From Bacteroidota bacterium (lineage in GTDB: Bacteria > Bacteroidota > Bacteroidia > Bacteroidales > UBA4417), in contig JAIFMH010000152.1 in the NCBI GenBank assembly GCA_020048595.1, positions 1 to 7,322 of the forward strand: a stretch of DNA of 7,322 bases, in the 5' to 3' direction. Each line of letters opens with the position of its first letter. Within the stretch, counting starts at the first letter, position 1. The translations under genes were made by a program, and so were the position numbers. Under the pieces are notes generated by a model. The model did no database searches, was not told the origin of the DNA, and saw only the letters and a list, made by a program, of their open reading frames with translations. Shown here in pieces: positions 1 through 7,105 of the stretch.

Positions 1-1227
1 TTCGAATGTCATGCTCCCATGATAAAATACCTGGAAAATGGTGTGATCCATCACATTGAAGGCAGCATGAACGGTGCTTTGGGAAGATTTACTTCCGAGG
101 GTAAAATGGCCGGATTAGGTGTGCTTCGTTCGCATGGTGGGCGTTACCAGGCTATCCAGGATGGCGATGTTCATATTGATATAGCTGTAATTGCGGCACC
201 AACTGCTGATTGTTTCGGAAACGCAACCGGCGATCGTGGACCTGCAGCTTGTGGCTTATTAGGATTTGCTCTGGCCGATTCGCAATATGCTGACAGGGTA
301 ATTGTGGTTACTGATAACCTGGTTCCATTTCCTTGCGTTCCATGGCAGATACAGGGAAACTATGTGGATTTTGTTGTTGTGATGGACAAAGTCGGAATTC
401 CGGAAAAGATTATTTCGGGTACAACTGAAATCACTAAAAGCCCTGATAGACTTCTGCTTGCTGAAATGACTGCACAGTTTTGCGAGGAAACCGGGATCGT
501 GCATGATGGATTCTCGTTCCAGGCAGGTGCTGGTGGTACAGCATTGTCTATTGGTATTTACTTTGCTGAAATGCTTCGCAAAAAAGGAATGAAAGCCCGT
601 TTTGCCCGTGGCGGAAGTAATAAATATTTGGTAAAAATGCTTGAGGATGGTTTGGTTGATTATATTCTCGATGGCCAAACATTTGATCTTGAGGGAGTTC
701 GTTCGATGCGCGAAAATGCAGGCCACCTGAATACAAGCCCGTTTACAAGTTATAATTATCATGGGAAAGGGAATTTTGCACAATTTGTTGACGTTGTTAT
801 ACTTGGCGCTACCGAAGTTGATGTAAATTTCAACGCCAATGTGGTAACTCATTCCGACGGATATCTTTTACATGGAATCGGAGGCTGGATGAATTGCCTC
901 TTATCAAAATGTGTCATACTGCCAATTCCTTTGTTCCGCGATCGTATGCCTGTTATCCGCGATGAGGTTACAACTATTTGTGGCCCTGGCGAATTGATCG
1001 ATGTTATTGTTACTGAACGAGGAATTGCTATAAATCCGTTACGTCCTGATTTGATCGAAAAGATGAAAGGCAGTTCATTACCAATAAAAACAATACAAGA
1101 ACTAAAAGCCGAAGCCGAAAAAATATGTGGCAAACCCCAGAAAGCCAGGTTAACTGACGAGGTGATTGCCGTTATTAAATGGGTGGATGGAACTGTAATT
1201 GATTCCGTGTTCAGGGTGGATAAATAG
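1..1227 (+). CDS. citF: Citrate lyase alpha subunit (citrate:acetyl-ACP transferase), C-terminal part
   Basis: The alpha subunit of citrate lyase exchanges the acetyl group on the acyl-carrier subunit (CitD) for citrate. The beta subunit (CitE) then cleaves citryl-ACP to oxaloacetate. The complex is cytoplasmic and opens citrate for fermentation or acetyl-unit supply. The frame is open from base 1, so the gene is cut by the window edge: about 408 codons remain of the usual ~510, and the ATG at 19 is internal. Conserved stretches include CHAP near the start, LRSHGGRY, the glycine-rich FQAGAGGTALSIG, GATEVDVNFNANV (Glu at about residue 272 of the fragment), HSDGYLLHGIGGW and VTERGIAINPLRPDL. 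The segment GIGGWMNCLLSKC differs from the GGSGGHSDTA-type sequence I recall for enterobacterial CitF, so this is a divergent branch. citD and citE would be expected upstream but are outside the window. Family assignment is secure; the exact substrate is inferred. Confidence 0.93.
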   Translation, partial: FECHAPMIKYLENGVIHHIEGSMNGALGRFTSEGKMAGLGVLRSHGGRYQAIQDGDVHIDIAVIAAPTADCFGNATGDRGPAACGLLGFALADSQYADRVIVVTDNLVPFPCVPWQIQGNYVDFVVVMDKVGIPEKIISGTTEITKSPDRLLLAEMTAQFCEETGIVHDGFSFQAGAGGTALSIGIYFAEMLRKKGMKARFARGGSNKYLVKMLEDGLVDYILDGQTFDLEGVRSMRENAGHLNTSPFTSYNYHGKGNFAQFVDVVILGATEVDVNFNANVVTHSDGYLLHGIGGWMNCLLSKCVILPIPLFRDRMPVIRDEVTTICGPGELIDVIVTERGIAINPLRPDLIEKMKGSSLPIKTIQELKAEAEKICGKPQKARLTDEVIAVIKWVDGTVIDSVFRVDK

Positions 1228-1243
1228 CATTTGAGTTTTAAAG

Positions 1244-1285
1244 AAAATCCTCAGATCGGTAGCTTGGTCTGAGGATTTTTTTTTT
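1244..1285 (+). terminator. Rho-independent terminator of citF
   Basis: A perfect 12-bp stem is formed by AAAATCCTCAGA (1244-1255) and TCTGAGGATTTT (1268-1279), around a 12-base loop. An uninterrupted run of ten T (1276-1285) follows directly. It begins 17 bases after the citF stop codon. The strength of this signal argues that the A2M gene downstream is transcribed from its own promoter. Confidence 0.93.
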
Positions 1286-1546
1286 GATTTAAATTTTTAA
1301 CTAACAATTATTGTGAACTGTCTTGATATTCCAATTTGAAATATCAAAGTGGAATACAATTTTTGACTATCCAATTATTAGTGCAATAATTAGACGGATT
1401 TATTCAAAATTTAATATTTGATGCTATTTACTTTCTCCACAATTATTCCTTAATTTTATTGATAATATTTTACAGGCATGATTTAATAACATTTGCACTT
1501 TACATTTCTATTAATCAGATAATTGTACCATTTAATTTCCCGGATT
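1286..1546. other. AT-rich intergenic spacer, likely promoter region of the A2M gene
   Basis: No gene is visible in these 261 bases. They should carry the promoter of the A2M gene. The best Bacteroidota-like -7 element is TAACATTTGC at 1487-1496, which is one base longer than the TAnnTTTG consensus. A TTG at 1459-1461 lies too far upstream to be a good -33 partner, so the promoter call is weak. Two overlapping inverted repeats occur at 1323-1356: TTGATATT/AATATCAA (1323-1330 with 1340-1347) and TATTCCA/TGGAATA (1327-1333 with 1350-1356). They share bases and cannot form together. No Shine-Dalgarno-like purine tract precedes the ATG at 1547, which is common in Bacteroidota. Confidence 0.5.
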
Positions 1547-3172
1547 ATGTTTAAACCCCTATTCATTTTCGCACTACTGGGCGTCCTGTTTTCGTCGTGC
1601 AGCAATTTTAACTCGGTGAAAGTAAAGAAAACCAATTTTGAGGATGAAGTTTTACGTGCTCAAAATCTGGTATTTACCTTTAATAAGGAATTGCTGCCTG
1701 ACACAGGATTGATCAACAAATGGGATACAACTCAGTACATAAATTTCGAACCTAAAATCGCCGGTAAATTTATGTGGACAGGAAAATCAGAACTCACATT
1801 TTCTCCACTCGGTGCGTTGTTGCCGGCATCTGGCTATAAGGCAACACTGAATAAGGATTTGACAAAATACAGTCAGATAAAATACAGTATTGATGATGAA
1901 CCACTGCTGTTTCATACACCCTATTTAAAAATAAGCACAATAAATAGTTTTTGGTCGTTGAGCGAGGAATTGGCAAGCCAGGTTGAAGTGAGATGCCAGA
2001 TAAATTTCAATAATCCGGTTTCTCCTTCAAAGTTAAAACCAGTGCTCAAAGTTCTGGTGGCAGGTAAAGAAATGCCATACAGGATTATTACACAAAATGA
2101 CGCTGACGTTATTGAAGTTGCTTTCGCCTATGATACTAAGTCAGATGATAACGAAACGAAAGGCGAAGTAATAATTGCCAAAGGTCTTATTTGTGCCGGC
2201 GGAAACACAGCAAGTGAGGATCAGCTAAAAAGCGGTTTCCTGATTCCTTCCAAAGATAAACTTGTGATAACTGCCACTGAATCAGGATTTGATAGCGGTA
2301 AAGGATTTATTGATGTGTTTACTTCGCAGCCGGTTATTGCCGAAGGCTTGAATGGTTTTGTTTCTACAGATCCTGTTCTTAATCTTGAAACTGAATTATT
2401 AACCAACGGATTCAGGATAAAAGGCGAGTTTCTTGGTTCACAGACTTATACACTGAATATCAGGAAAGGTGTTAAAAGTTTGTTTGGTCGCGAACTGGAC
2501 GAAAATTTTACTACAGCTGTTTCCTTTTCTGATCCCCTGCCAAATATCTCATTTACTGAACAGAATGCCATTTATCTTTCCACCAAAGGCGAGCGAAATC
2601 TTGGTGTAAACATTGTAAATGTGCAGAAAGTAAAAGTTTCGGTGTTCAAAATATTTGAGAACAACATTCAGCATTATATGCGACAGGGCAAAGACTGGGA
2701 GTATAATTATGATGAAACAACCGATGAATATAACGATTACAGTACCTGGTCGTTCGACGAAAATTACGGAAAACCTGTAATGATCAAGGAAATTCAAACC
2801 CGTTCGCTTCAGAAATCGGGAAACATCTCTCTGCTTAATCTTGATTTAAATGAACTCAATTTCAATGATTCATACAAAGGATTATACCTGGTAAAGGTTG
2901 AATCTTCTGATCGCAAATACATTCAGGATGCTCAGCTGCTATCACTTTCTGATCTTGGACTTATTGTTAAAGAAGGATCGTCGGATGTAATGGTTTTTGT
3001 GAATTCATTGCGCGATGCCACACCAGTAAAAGGAGCAAAACTTGATTTTATCAGTTCCAGCAATCAGAAAGTATATTCCACAGTTACAGATAATAATGGC
3101 GTCGCGATTTTTAAAAATGCGAAACAAGTTGCTGCCGGATTTCGACTCAGCATGGTTTCAGTCGCGTGTTGA
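1547..3172 (+). CDS. A2M-family lipoprotein, N-terminal fragment (signal peptide and N-terminal MG domains)
   Basis: I chose ATG 1547 as the start because the encoded N-terminus MFKPLFIFALLGVLFSSC is a typical lipoprotein signal with a lipobox ending at Cys18. A TAA at 1520-1522 closes the frame upstream, so only a TTG at 1523 competes. After the cysteine comes SNFNS, with no acidic run of the kind linked to surface export in Bacteroidota, so a periplasm-facing lipoprotein is inferred. Residues ~25-110 form a bacterial A2M N-terminal domain (FMWTGKSELTFSP near residue 77, then LLPASGYKATL). Residues ~330-460 match the family's middle MG region, including an acidic, tyrosine-rich stretch. SDLGLIVKEG at ~468 and VFVNSLRDATPVKG lead into an MG domain ending TDNNGVAIF (~514-522). 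The frame then reads AAGFRLSMVSVAC and stops at 3170-3172, just where MG2 should begin. This fragment alone (541 residues) lacks the bait and thioester domains. Confidence 0.8.
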   Translation: MFKPLFIFALLGVLFSSCSNFNSVKVKKTNFEDEVLRAQNLVFTFNKELLPDTGLINKWDTTQYINFEPKIAGKFMWTGKSELTFSPLGALLPASGYKATLNKDLTKYSQIKYSIDDEPLLFHTPYLKISTINSFWSLSEELASQVEVRCQINFNNPVSPSKLKPVLKVLVAGKEMPYRIITQNDADVIEVAFAYDTKSDDNETKGEVIIAKGLICAGGNTASEDQLKSGFLIPSKDKLVITATESGFDSGKGFIDVFTSQPVIAEGLNGFVSTDPVLNLETELLTNGFRIKGEFLGSQTYTLNIRKGVKSLFGRELDENFTTAVSFSDPLPNISFTEQNAIYLSTKGERNLGVNIVNVQKVKVSVFKIFENNIQHYMRQGKDWEYNYDETTDEYNDYSTWSFDENYGKPVMIKEIQTRSLQKSGNISLLNLDLNELNFNDSYKGLYLVKVESSDRKYIQDAQLLSLSDLGLIVKEGSSDVMVFVNSLRDATPVKGAKLDFISSSNQKVYSTVTDNNGVAIFKNAKQVAAGFRLSMVSVAC

Positions 3173-6100
3173 AACTTCCCGCTTCGATGTGGGCGGTAAA
3201 CGCACCGACAATGTAAATTACGATGTATTTATTTATGGCGAACGCGATTTATACCGTCCCGGTGATACTGCTCATATCAACACCATTGTTCGTACTCCTC
3301 GTTGGGAAGTAGTGAAAGATATCCCGATAAAAATCAAACTTCTGGCTCCCAACGGCCGCGAATACCTGAACCAGCGCCACCAGTTGAATGCATCCGGCGC
3401 AGCCGAAACGCAGTTTTACATTCCGCGCCAGGCCATGACCGGCACCTATATGATTGAAGTGTATGCCGCAAATGATGTGTTGCTTGCCTCGCGAAGGATT
3501 TCAGTGGAAGAGTTTGTTCCTGACCGTATTAAGGTAACTACCAGAACCAATAAAGCAGTTTATCTTCCTGCCGAAGCCATAAACCTTGATCTTTTAGCTG
3601 AAAATCTTTACGGTACACCCGCAGCCGGAAGGCGTTTCGAAACAGAATTGCGATTAAATCGGAAACAGCTTACTTCAAAAGCATTACCCGAATATTCATT
3701 TAATATTGAAACCAAAAACATGCCTGTGCTGGCATCTATTGTACAGCAAGGAAATACGGATGCTGAAGGAAAAGCAGCAAGCATTCTGCAGTCAGCAGCT
3801 TACCGCGATATCGGCTTGTTGGAAGGCAAAATATACACCACTGTTTTTGACGAAACCGGCCGACCTGTTAACCGCTTGAATGTGGTGGAAATTCCTACTC
3901 AGCAGGTTTATTTTGGGATCAGGCATTTTGATACCTGGCTTTCGACTCGAAAAGCATTAAACCTTCAGTTTGCAGCAGTTGACAGGACGGGAAAAGTGTT
4001 ATCGGGTGCCCGGGCTCAGATTGTTATCCTTCATTACAGGTATGAAACGATTATCGAGAAATCATACGGCCGATATAATTATGTTTCTCAGAAAAAGGAA
4101 AAAGTCGTTTTCAGCCGTGAAATGAATATCAAAGCGTCGGGAACCGTCTTGCCCTTTGTTCCGGTCGAGTCGGGCGAATATGAAGTGCGTATTATGGCTC
4201 CCGGAAGTGAGAATTATGTGTCAAGGACTTTTTATGCTTACGGATGGGGCGATACCGATTTTTCGTCCTTCGAAGTGAGTCGCGAAGGTGAAGTGACAAT
4301 TACGCCGGATAAAACACTATATGCTCCCGGAGATAAAGCTAAATTATTGTTTAAAGCACCATTCGACGGGCAGTTGCTCGTGGCTGTTGAACAGGATAAT
4401 GTACTAAGTTACAAATTCCTGAACCTGGTAAATAAATCAGCCAGCATGGAATTGGCTGTTACAAAAGACCATCTTCCAAACATTTATATTGATGCCACTG
4501 CTTTTCGCAAATCAGTTGATATGTCGATTCCGCTTACCGTGGCTCATGGCATTATATCACTAAAAGTAGATGATGCTTCTGCAAAACTGAATGTTACTAT
4601 ATCTGCGCCCGAAAAGTCAAGATCAGGGATCAAACAATCGTTTACCGTTAAAACAGCACCTGATGCGGAAGTTACCATTGCAGTGGTTGATGAAGGAATT
4701 CTGCAGATCACGGATTACAAAACACCCGATCCGTTTAGTTGGTTTTATCAGAAACGCGCTTTGGGTGTGAATTCCTATGATGTATATGCACTGTTGTATC
4801 CTGAACTGAAACGTTCATCGAGTCCTGCCGGTGGCGAGGCATTTGATCTGTCGAGACGCATAAATCCATTGACCGGCGACAGGGTGAAATTGATTTCGAA
4901 ATGGAGTGGAATCCGGAAAGCAAATTCCTCGGGCGAATGTTCATTCAGTATTGATATTCCGCAATTCTCGGGTGCACTTCGGGTAATGGCTGTAGCTTAT
5001 AAAGGCAGGCAGTTCGGTTCGGCCGAAAAAACCATGAAAGTGGCTGATCCTGTTATTATCAGCATGTCGTTGCCACGATTCCTGAGTCCGGGAGATAATT
5101 GTGCGGTAGCCGTCTCAATGACAAATACAACCGGTAAAAGCGGAAATGCTACTGTTCAACTTACTGCCTCCGGCCCGGCAACTGTTTCAGGTAAAAACTC
5201 GGCTACTGCCAGTCTGAAATCAGGTGCCGAAGAAGTTGCTTTATTCAATGTAAATGCGGATAAAGGCATTGGTGTAGCAATTATAACTGCAACTGTAAAT
5301 GCGCTTGGACAGAAGTTTACGCAGCAGATTGAAATTCCGGTTCGTCCTGCTGGTGGTTTGACTTTTATTACCGGTTCAGGATCTGTAACCGCTGGCTCAA
5401 TAAAATCATTTAAAGCCACCAGCGATTTGTATCCAAAAGGGGTGAAATCAGCTTTGATAATGAGTAAATCACCGGCTGTTGAGTTTGCTAAAAACCTTGA
5501 TTATCTTGTCCGCTATCCTTATGGTTGTCTTGAACAGACTGTATCAACGGCTTTCCCTCAGTTGTACCTGGGTGATATTACTAAATTGTTTCCTCCGGTT
5601 TCAGGCCGCAATTCAACGCAAGGTGGTTCTCCTGGCTATAATGTACAGCAAGCCATAATGAAAGTTGAATCCATGCAGCTATACAATGGAGGTTTATCAT
5701 TATGGCCGAACGGCGGCAGCGCTGATTGGTGGGCAACTGCTTACACAACTCATTTCCTGCTTGAAGCAAAAAGAGCAGGATTTGAAGTAAATAAAAAAGT
5801 TCTGGATGGCACTCTGAAATTCCTGACTCAAAAAGTTAAGGAACGGGAAAAAGAAACATATTTCTATTTTGAAAATGGTGTTCGTAAATCCAGGAATATT
5901 CCACGGCGCGAAATTCTATATTCCGCCTATGTGCTGGCTCTGGCCGATAAAGCACCGGTTTCAACAATGAATTATTACAAATCAATGGTTTCTGAATTAT
6001 CCTCCGAAGGCCGGTATTTACTCGCTTCATCATTTATGCTTGCCGGTGATGTAAAGAGTTTCAGAAGTGTGCTGCCTAAAACTTTCGGAAATGAAAAATC

Positions 6101-6917
6101 AATCAGCGAGTTTGGCGGCTCGTACAGTTCGTATTTGCGTGACAGGTCCCTGGCATTAAATGCTTTGCTCGAAGCCGATCCTAATAATCCGCAGGTTAAT
6201 GAATTGCTGAAAAGCATTTCCGTTGAAATGAAAAATGCCCGGTATTATTCAACACAGGAAACTGCTTTTGCTTTACTTGCAATCGGTAAACATGCCCGGA
6301 AAGCTTTAGCTACGGAAATTACAGCTGTTATTTCCGTTGATGGTAAAGTGGTTGGTAATTATTCAAATAAAGATTTGCAGCTTCCTATGGATATCAATAA
6401 TAAAACAGTTTCAATAACCACCAAAGGAAAAGGCACTTTGTATTATTATTACGAGATGTCAGGTATTAAACTTACGCCAAATGTGGTTGATGAAGATAAT
6501 CTCCTGAAAGTCCGCCGGCGATTCCTTGATCGCAATGGTAACCAGATCAATGGAAATTCATTTAGCCAGAATGACCTGGTTGTGGTTGAAATTACAGCAC
6601 AGTCCGAAGCCGGAAGCAATGTTGCGAATGTTGCAATCACTGATTTGCTTCCAGCTTGCTTCGAGATTGAAAATTCCCGTTTGGTAGCCGAGCGCGAAAT
6701 GGATTTTATGAAAAACCGATCAACACCTGAATATACAGATATCCGCGACGACAGAATCAGTTTCTTTACCGCATTAAACGGTACAGCCAAAACCTTTTAT
6801 TACACGATAAGGGTGGTTAGCAAAGGGACATTTGTTATTGGTGCAGTATCTGCGGATGCCATGTACAACGGCGAGTATCATTCGTATTCAGGCAGCGGAA
6901 AGGTCACCGTCCGATAG
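3096..6917 (+). CDS. A2M-family protein, C-terminal fragment (MG2, MG3, bait, A2M, thioester and C-terminal domains)
   Basis: This frame is 1,273 residues from its first ATG (3096), but that ATG is not a credible start: there is no signal peptide, and residues ~1-14 overlap the true frame of the upstream half. Native A2M sequence starts by RVETSRFDVGG (3165 onward). MG2 spans ~38-135 with YGERDLYRPGDT (Tyr53). MG3 follows from EEFVPDRIKV. The bait-region domain carries AVVDEGILQITDYKTPDPF (Asp532) and KRALGVNSYDVY. The A2M domain runs from WSGIRKANSSGE (Trp603) to PRFLSPGDN (Pro660). The thioester motif is YPYGCLEQ with Cys811 and Gln814. The thioester domain continues with GGLSLWPNGGSADWWATAYTTHFL (Trp870 in SLWP), split here as GGLSLWPNGG and SADWWATAYTTHFL. 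The C-terminal domain includes DIRDDRISFF and ADAMYNGEYHSYSGSGKVTVR at the very end. All key elements of a thioester-type A2M are present, so the trap mechanism is intact if the two halves are expressed as one protein. Confidence 0.85.
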   Translation: MASRFLKMRNKLLPDFDSAWFQSRVETSRFDVGGKRTDNVNYDVFIYGERDLYRPGDTAHINTIVRTPRWEVVKDIPIKIKLLAPNGREYLNQRHQLNASGAAETQFYIPRQAMTGTYMIEVYAANDVLLASRRISVEEFVPDRIKVTTRTNKAVYLPAEAINLDLLAENLYGTPAAGRRFETELRLNRKQLTSKALPEYSFNIETKNMPVLASIVQQGNTDAEGKAASILQSAAYRDIGLLEGKIYTTVFDETGRPVNRLNVVEIPTQQVYFGIRHFDTWLSTRKALNLQFAAVDRTGKVLSGARAQIVILHYRYETIIEKSYGRYNYVSQKKEKVVFSREMNIKASGTVLPFVPVESGEYEVRIMAPGSENYVSRTFYAYGWGDTDFSSFEVSREGEVTITPDKTLYAPGDKAKLLFKAPFDGQLLVAVEQDNVLSYKFLNLVNKSASMELAVTKDHLPNIYIDATAFRKSVDMSIPLTVAHGIISLKVDDASAKLNVTISAPEKSRSGIKQSFTVKTAPDAEVTIAVVDEGILQITDYKTPDPFSWFYQKRALGVNSYDVYALLYPELKRSSSPAGGEAFDLSRRINPLTGDRVKLISKWSGIRKANSSGECSFSIDIPQFSGALRVMAVAYKGRQFGSAEKTMKVADPVIISMSLPRFLSPGDNCAVAVSMTNTTGKSGNATVQLTASGPATVSGKNSATASLKSGAEEVALFNVNADKGIGVAIITATVNALGQKFTQQIEIPVRPAGGLTFITGSGSVTAGSIKSFKATSDLYPKGVKSALIMSKSPAVEFAKNLDYLVRYPYGCLEQTVSTAFPQLYLGDITKLFPPVSGRNSTQGGSPGYNVQQAIMKVESMQLYNGGLSLWPNGGSADWWATAYTTHFLLEAKRAGFEVNKKVLDGTLKFLTQKVKEREKETYFYFENGVRKSRNIPRREILYSAYVLALADKAPVSTMNYYKSMVSELSSEGRYLLASSFMLAGDVKSFRSVLPKTFGNEKSISEFGGSYSSYLRDRSLALNALLEADPNNPQVNELLKSISVEMKNARYYSTQETAFALLAIGKHARKALATEITAVISVDGKVVGNYSNKDLQLPMDINNKTVSITTKGKGTLYYYYEMSGIKLTPNVVDEDNLLKVRRRFLDRNGNQINGNSFSQNDLVVVEITAQSEAGSNVANVAITDLLPACFEIENSRLVAEREMDFMKNRSTPEYTDIRDDRISFFTALNGTAKTFYYTIRVVSKGTFVIGAVSADAMYNGEYHSYSGSGKVTVR
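3107..3172 (+). other. Frame-change region inside the A2M gene
   Basis: Upstream coding is in the frame of 1547 and downstream coding in the frame of 6917, so the change lies between the last secure upstream residues (GVAIF, ending 3112) and the stop at 3170-3172. A T5A5 tract at 3108-3117 is a possible site of a one-base insertion. The sequence GGATTTC (3137-3143) reads Gly-Phe in the upstream frame and Asp-Phe in the downstream frame. Both fit A2M family sequence as I remember it (AGFRLSMVSV and DFDSAWFQSRVETSRF), which would also fit a short deletion at a repeated GATTT. Confidence 0.7.
5514..5537 (+). other. Thioester motif of the A2M protein (YPYGCLEQ)
   Basis: The codons for Cys (5526-5528) and Gln (5535-5537) form the internal thioester bond in thioester-type A2M and complement proteins. 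The CLEQ sequence here is complete and in frame. This separates the protein from the bacterial A2M class (YfaS-like) that lacks the motif. Confidence 0.92.
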
Positions 6918-6939
6918 AGACGCGAGGCATCGCGTCTCT
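6916..6939. repeat. GC-rich perfect palindrome overlapping the A2M stop codon, REP-like
   Basis: AGAGACGCGA (6916-6925) and TCGCGTCTCT (6930-6939) form a perfect 10-bp stem with a GGCA loop. The left arm starts inside the TAG stop codon (6915-6917). No T-run follows on either strand, so it is not a standard intrinsic terminator. A partial second copy of the left arm and loop, ACGCGAGCAT, lies at 6944-6953 against ACGCGAGGCAT at 6920-6930. It resembles the short GAGACGC...GCGTCTC palindromes that I recall as dispersed in Bacteroidota and cyanobacterial genomes. The dispersed nature cannot be shown from one copy. It could protect the mRNA 3' end. Confidence 0.6.
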
Positions 6940-6983
6940 GAACACGCGAGCATAGAAGCAAATGAAAGATTGCACAGCGCAAC

Positions 6984-7016
6984 GAGTTTGTTGGTTAAAC
7001 AGTAAACAACAAATTC
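6984..7016. other. AU-rich imperfect hairpin in the convergent spacer
   Basis: GAGTTTGTTG (6984-6993) can pair with CAACAAATTC (7007-7016) through ten pairs, one of them G-U. After one mismatch the stem continues with TTA/TAA and closes with a five-base loop. No T-run follows, so a terminator role is not supported. It may be part of the same repeat unit as the palindrome upstream, or it may be chance. Confidence 0.35.
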
Positions 7017-7041
7017 TGCCTAACGCACCGATAAATACCTG

Positions 7042-7083
7042 AGAAAATAAAAATCCGGACTACGTCAATTGTAGTCCGGATTT
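7042..7083 (-). terminator. Intrinsic terminator of the minus-strand gene, possibly bidirectional
   Basis: AAATCCGGACTAC (7051-7063) and GTAGTCCGGATTT (7071-7083) form a perfect 13-bp stem with a seven-base loop. Read on the minus strand, the stem runs into TTTTTATTTTC, a good U-tract, so it fits the gene that ends at 7106. On the plus strand only three T, all within the stem, precede an A, so it would stop A2M transcription less well. The minus-strand stem begins 22 bases after that gene's stop codon. Confidence 0.88.
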
Positions 7084-7105
7084 ATAATTTGTAAGCAACT
7101 GTAAA

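Larger units (their letters stand above)
1547..6917 (+). pseudogene. Bacterial alpha-2-macroglobulin family lipoprotein, whole gene, interrupted by one frameshift
   Basis: Taken together, the two frames encode one A2M-family protein of about 1,790 residues, in line with the large bacterial type. Bacterial A2Ms are periplasmic lipoproteins thought to trap invading proteases. Cleavage of a bait region triggers a conformational change, and a reactive thioester then links the protease covalently. The domain order is lipoprotein signal, N-terminal MG-like domains, MG2, MG3, further MG domains, bait-region domain, A2M domain, thioester domain and C-terminal MG domain. The span from ATG 1547 to the stop at 6917 is 5,371 bases, one more than a multiple of three. 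This equals one inserted base or the loss of 3n+2 bases. No other lesion is visible in either half, so the break is either recent or a sequence or assembly error. I label it a pseudogene on the sequence as given, but a functional gene remains possible. No pbpC gene follows it. Confidence 0.65.

Noticed and set aside
259..852. 197-codon minus-strand open frame inside citF
   Set aside because: It lies wholly antisense to strongly conserved citF coding sequence and its translation has no recognisable domain. It is a shadow frame.
1523..1546. TTG at 1523 as the A2M start codon
   Set aside because: It would add eight residues (MYHLISRI) before a well-formed lipoprotein signal peptide that starts at ATG 1547.
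3042..3172. Independent translation start for the second A2M piece (TTG 3042, ATG 3096 or ATG 3117)
   Set aside because: The residues encoded from these starts up to about 3137 do not resemble A2M, while the other frame does. No signal peptide follows any of these starts.
3160..3175. Programmed +1 frameshift at TGT-TGA, in the style of the RF2 gene, joining the two A2M halves
   Set aside because: The slippery pairing is poor (Cys tRNA re-pairing on GTT), there is no clear upstream stimulator sequence, and A2M proteins are not known to use recoding. A mutation or sequence error is simpler.
6449..6790. 113-codon minus-strand open frame antisense to the A2M C-terminal domain
   Set aside because: The plus strand encodes conserved A2M sequence here, including DIRDDRISFF. 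The antisense product is serine- and arginine-rich, as expected of a shadow frame.
6994..7024. Integron attC-like site (GTTAAAC at 6994-7000 and GCCTAAC at 7018-7024)
   Set aside because: Both heptamers match the short consensus, but the order is wrong for an attC site and the paired inner arms are missing. No integrase or cassette context is visible.
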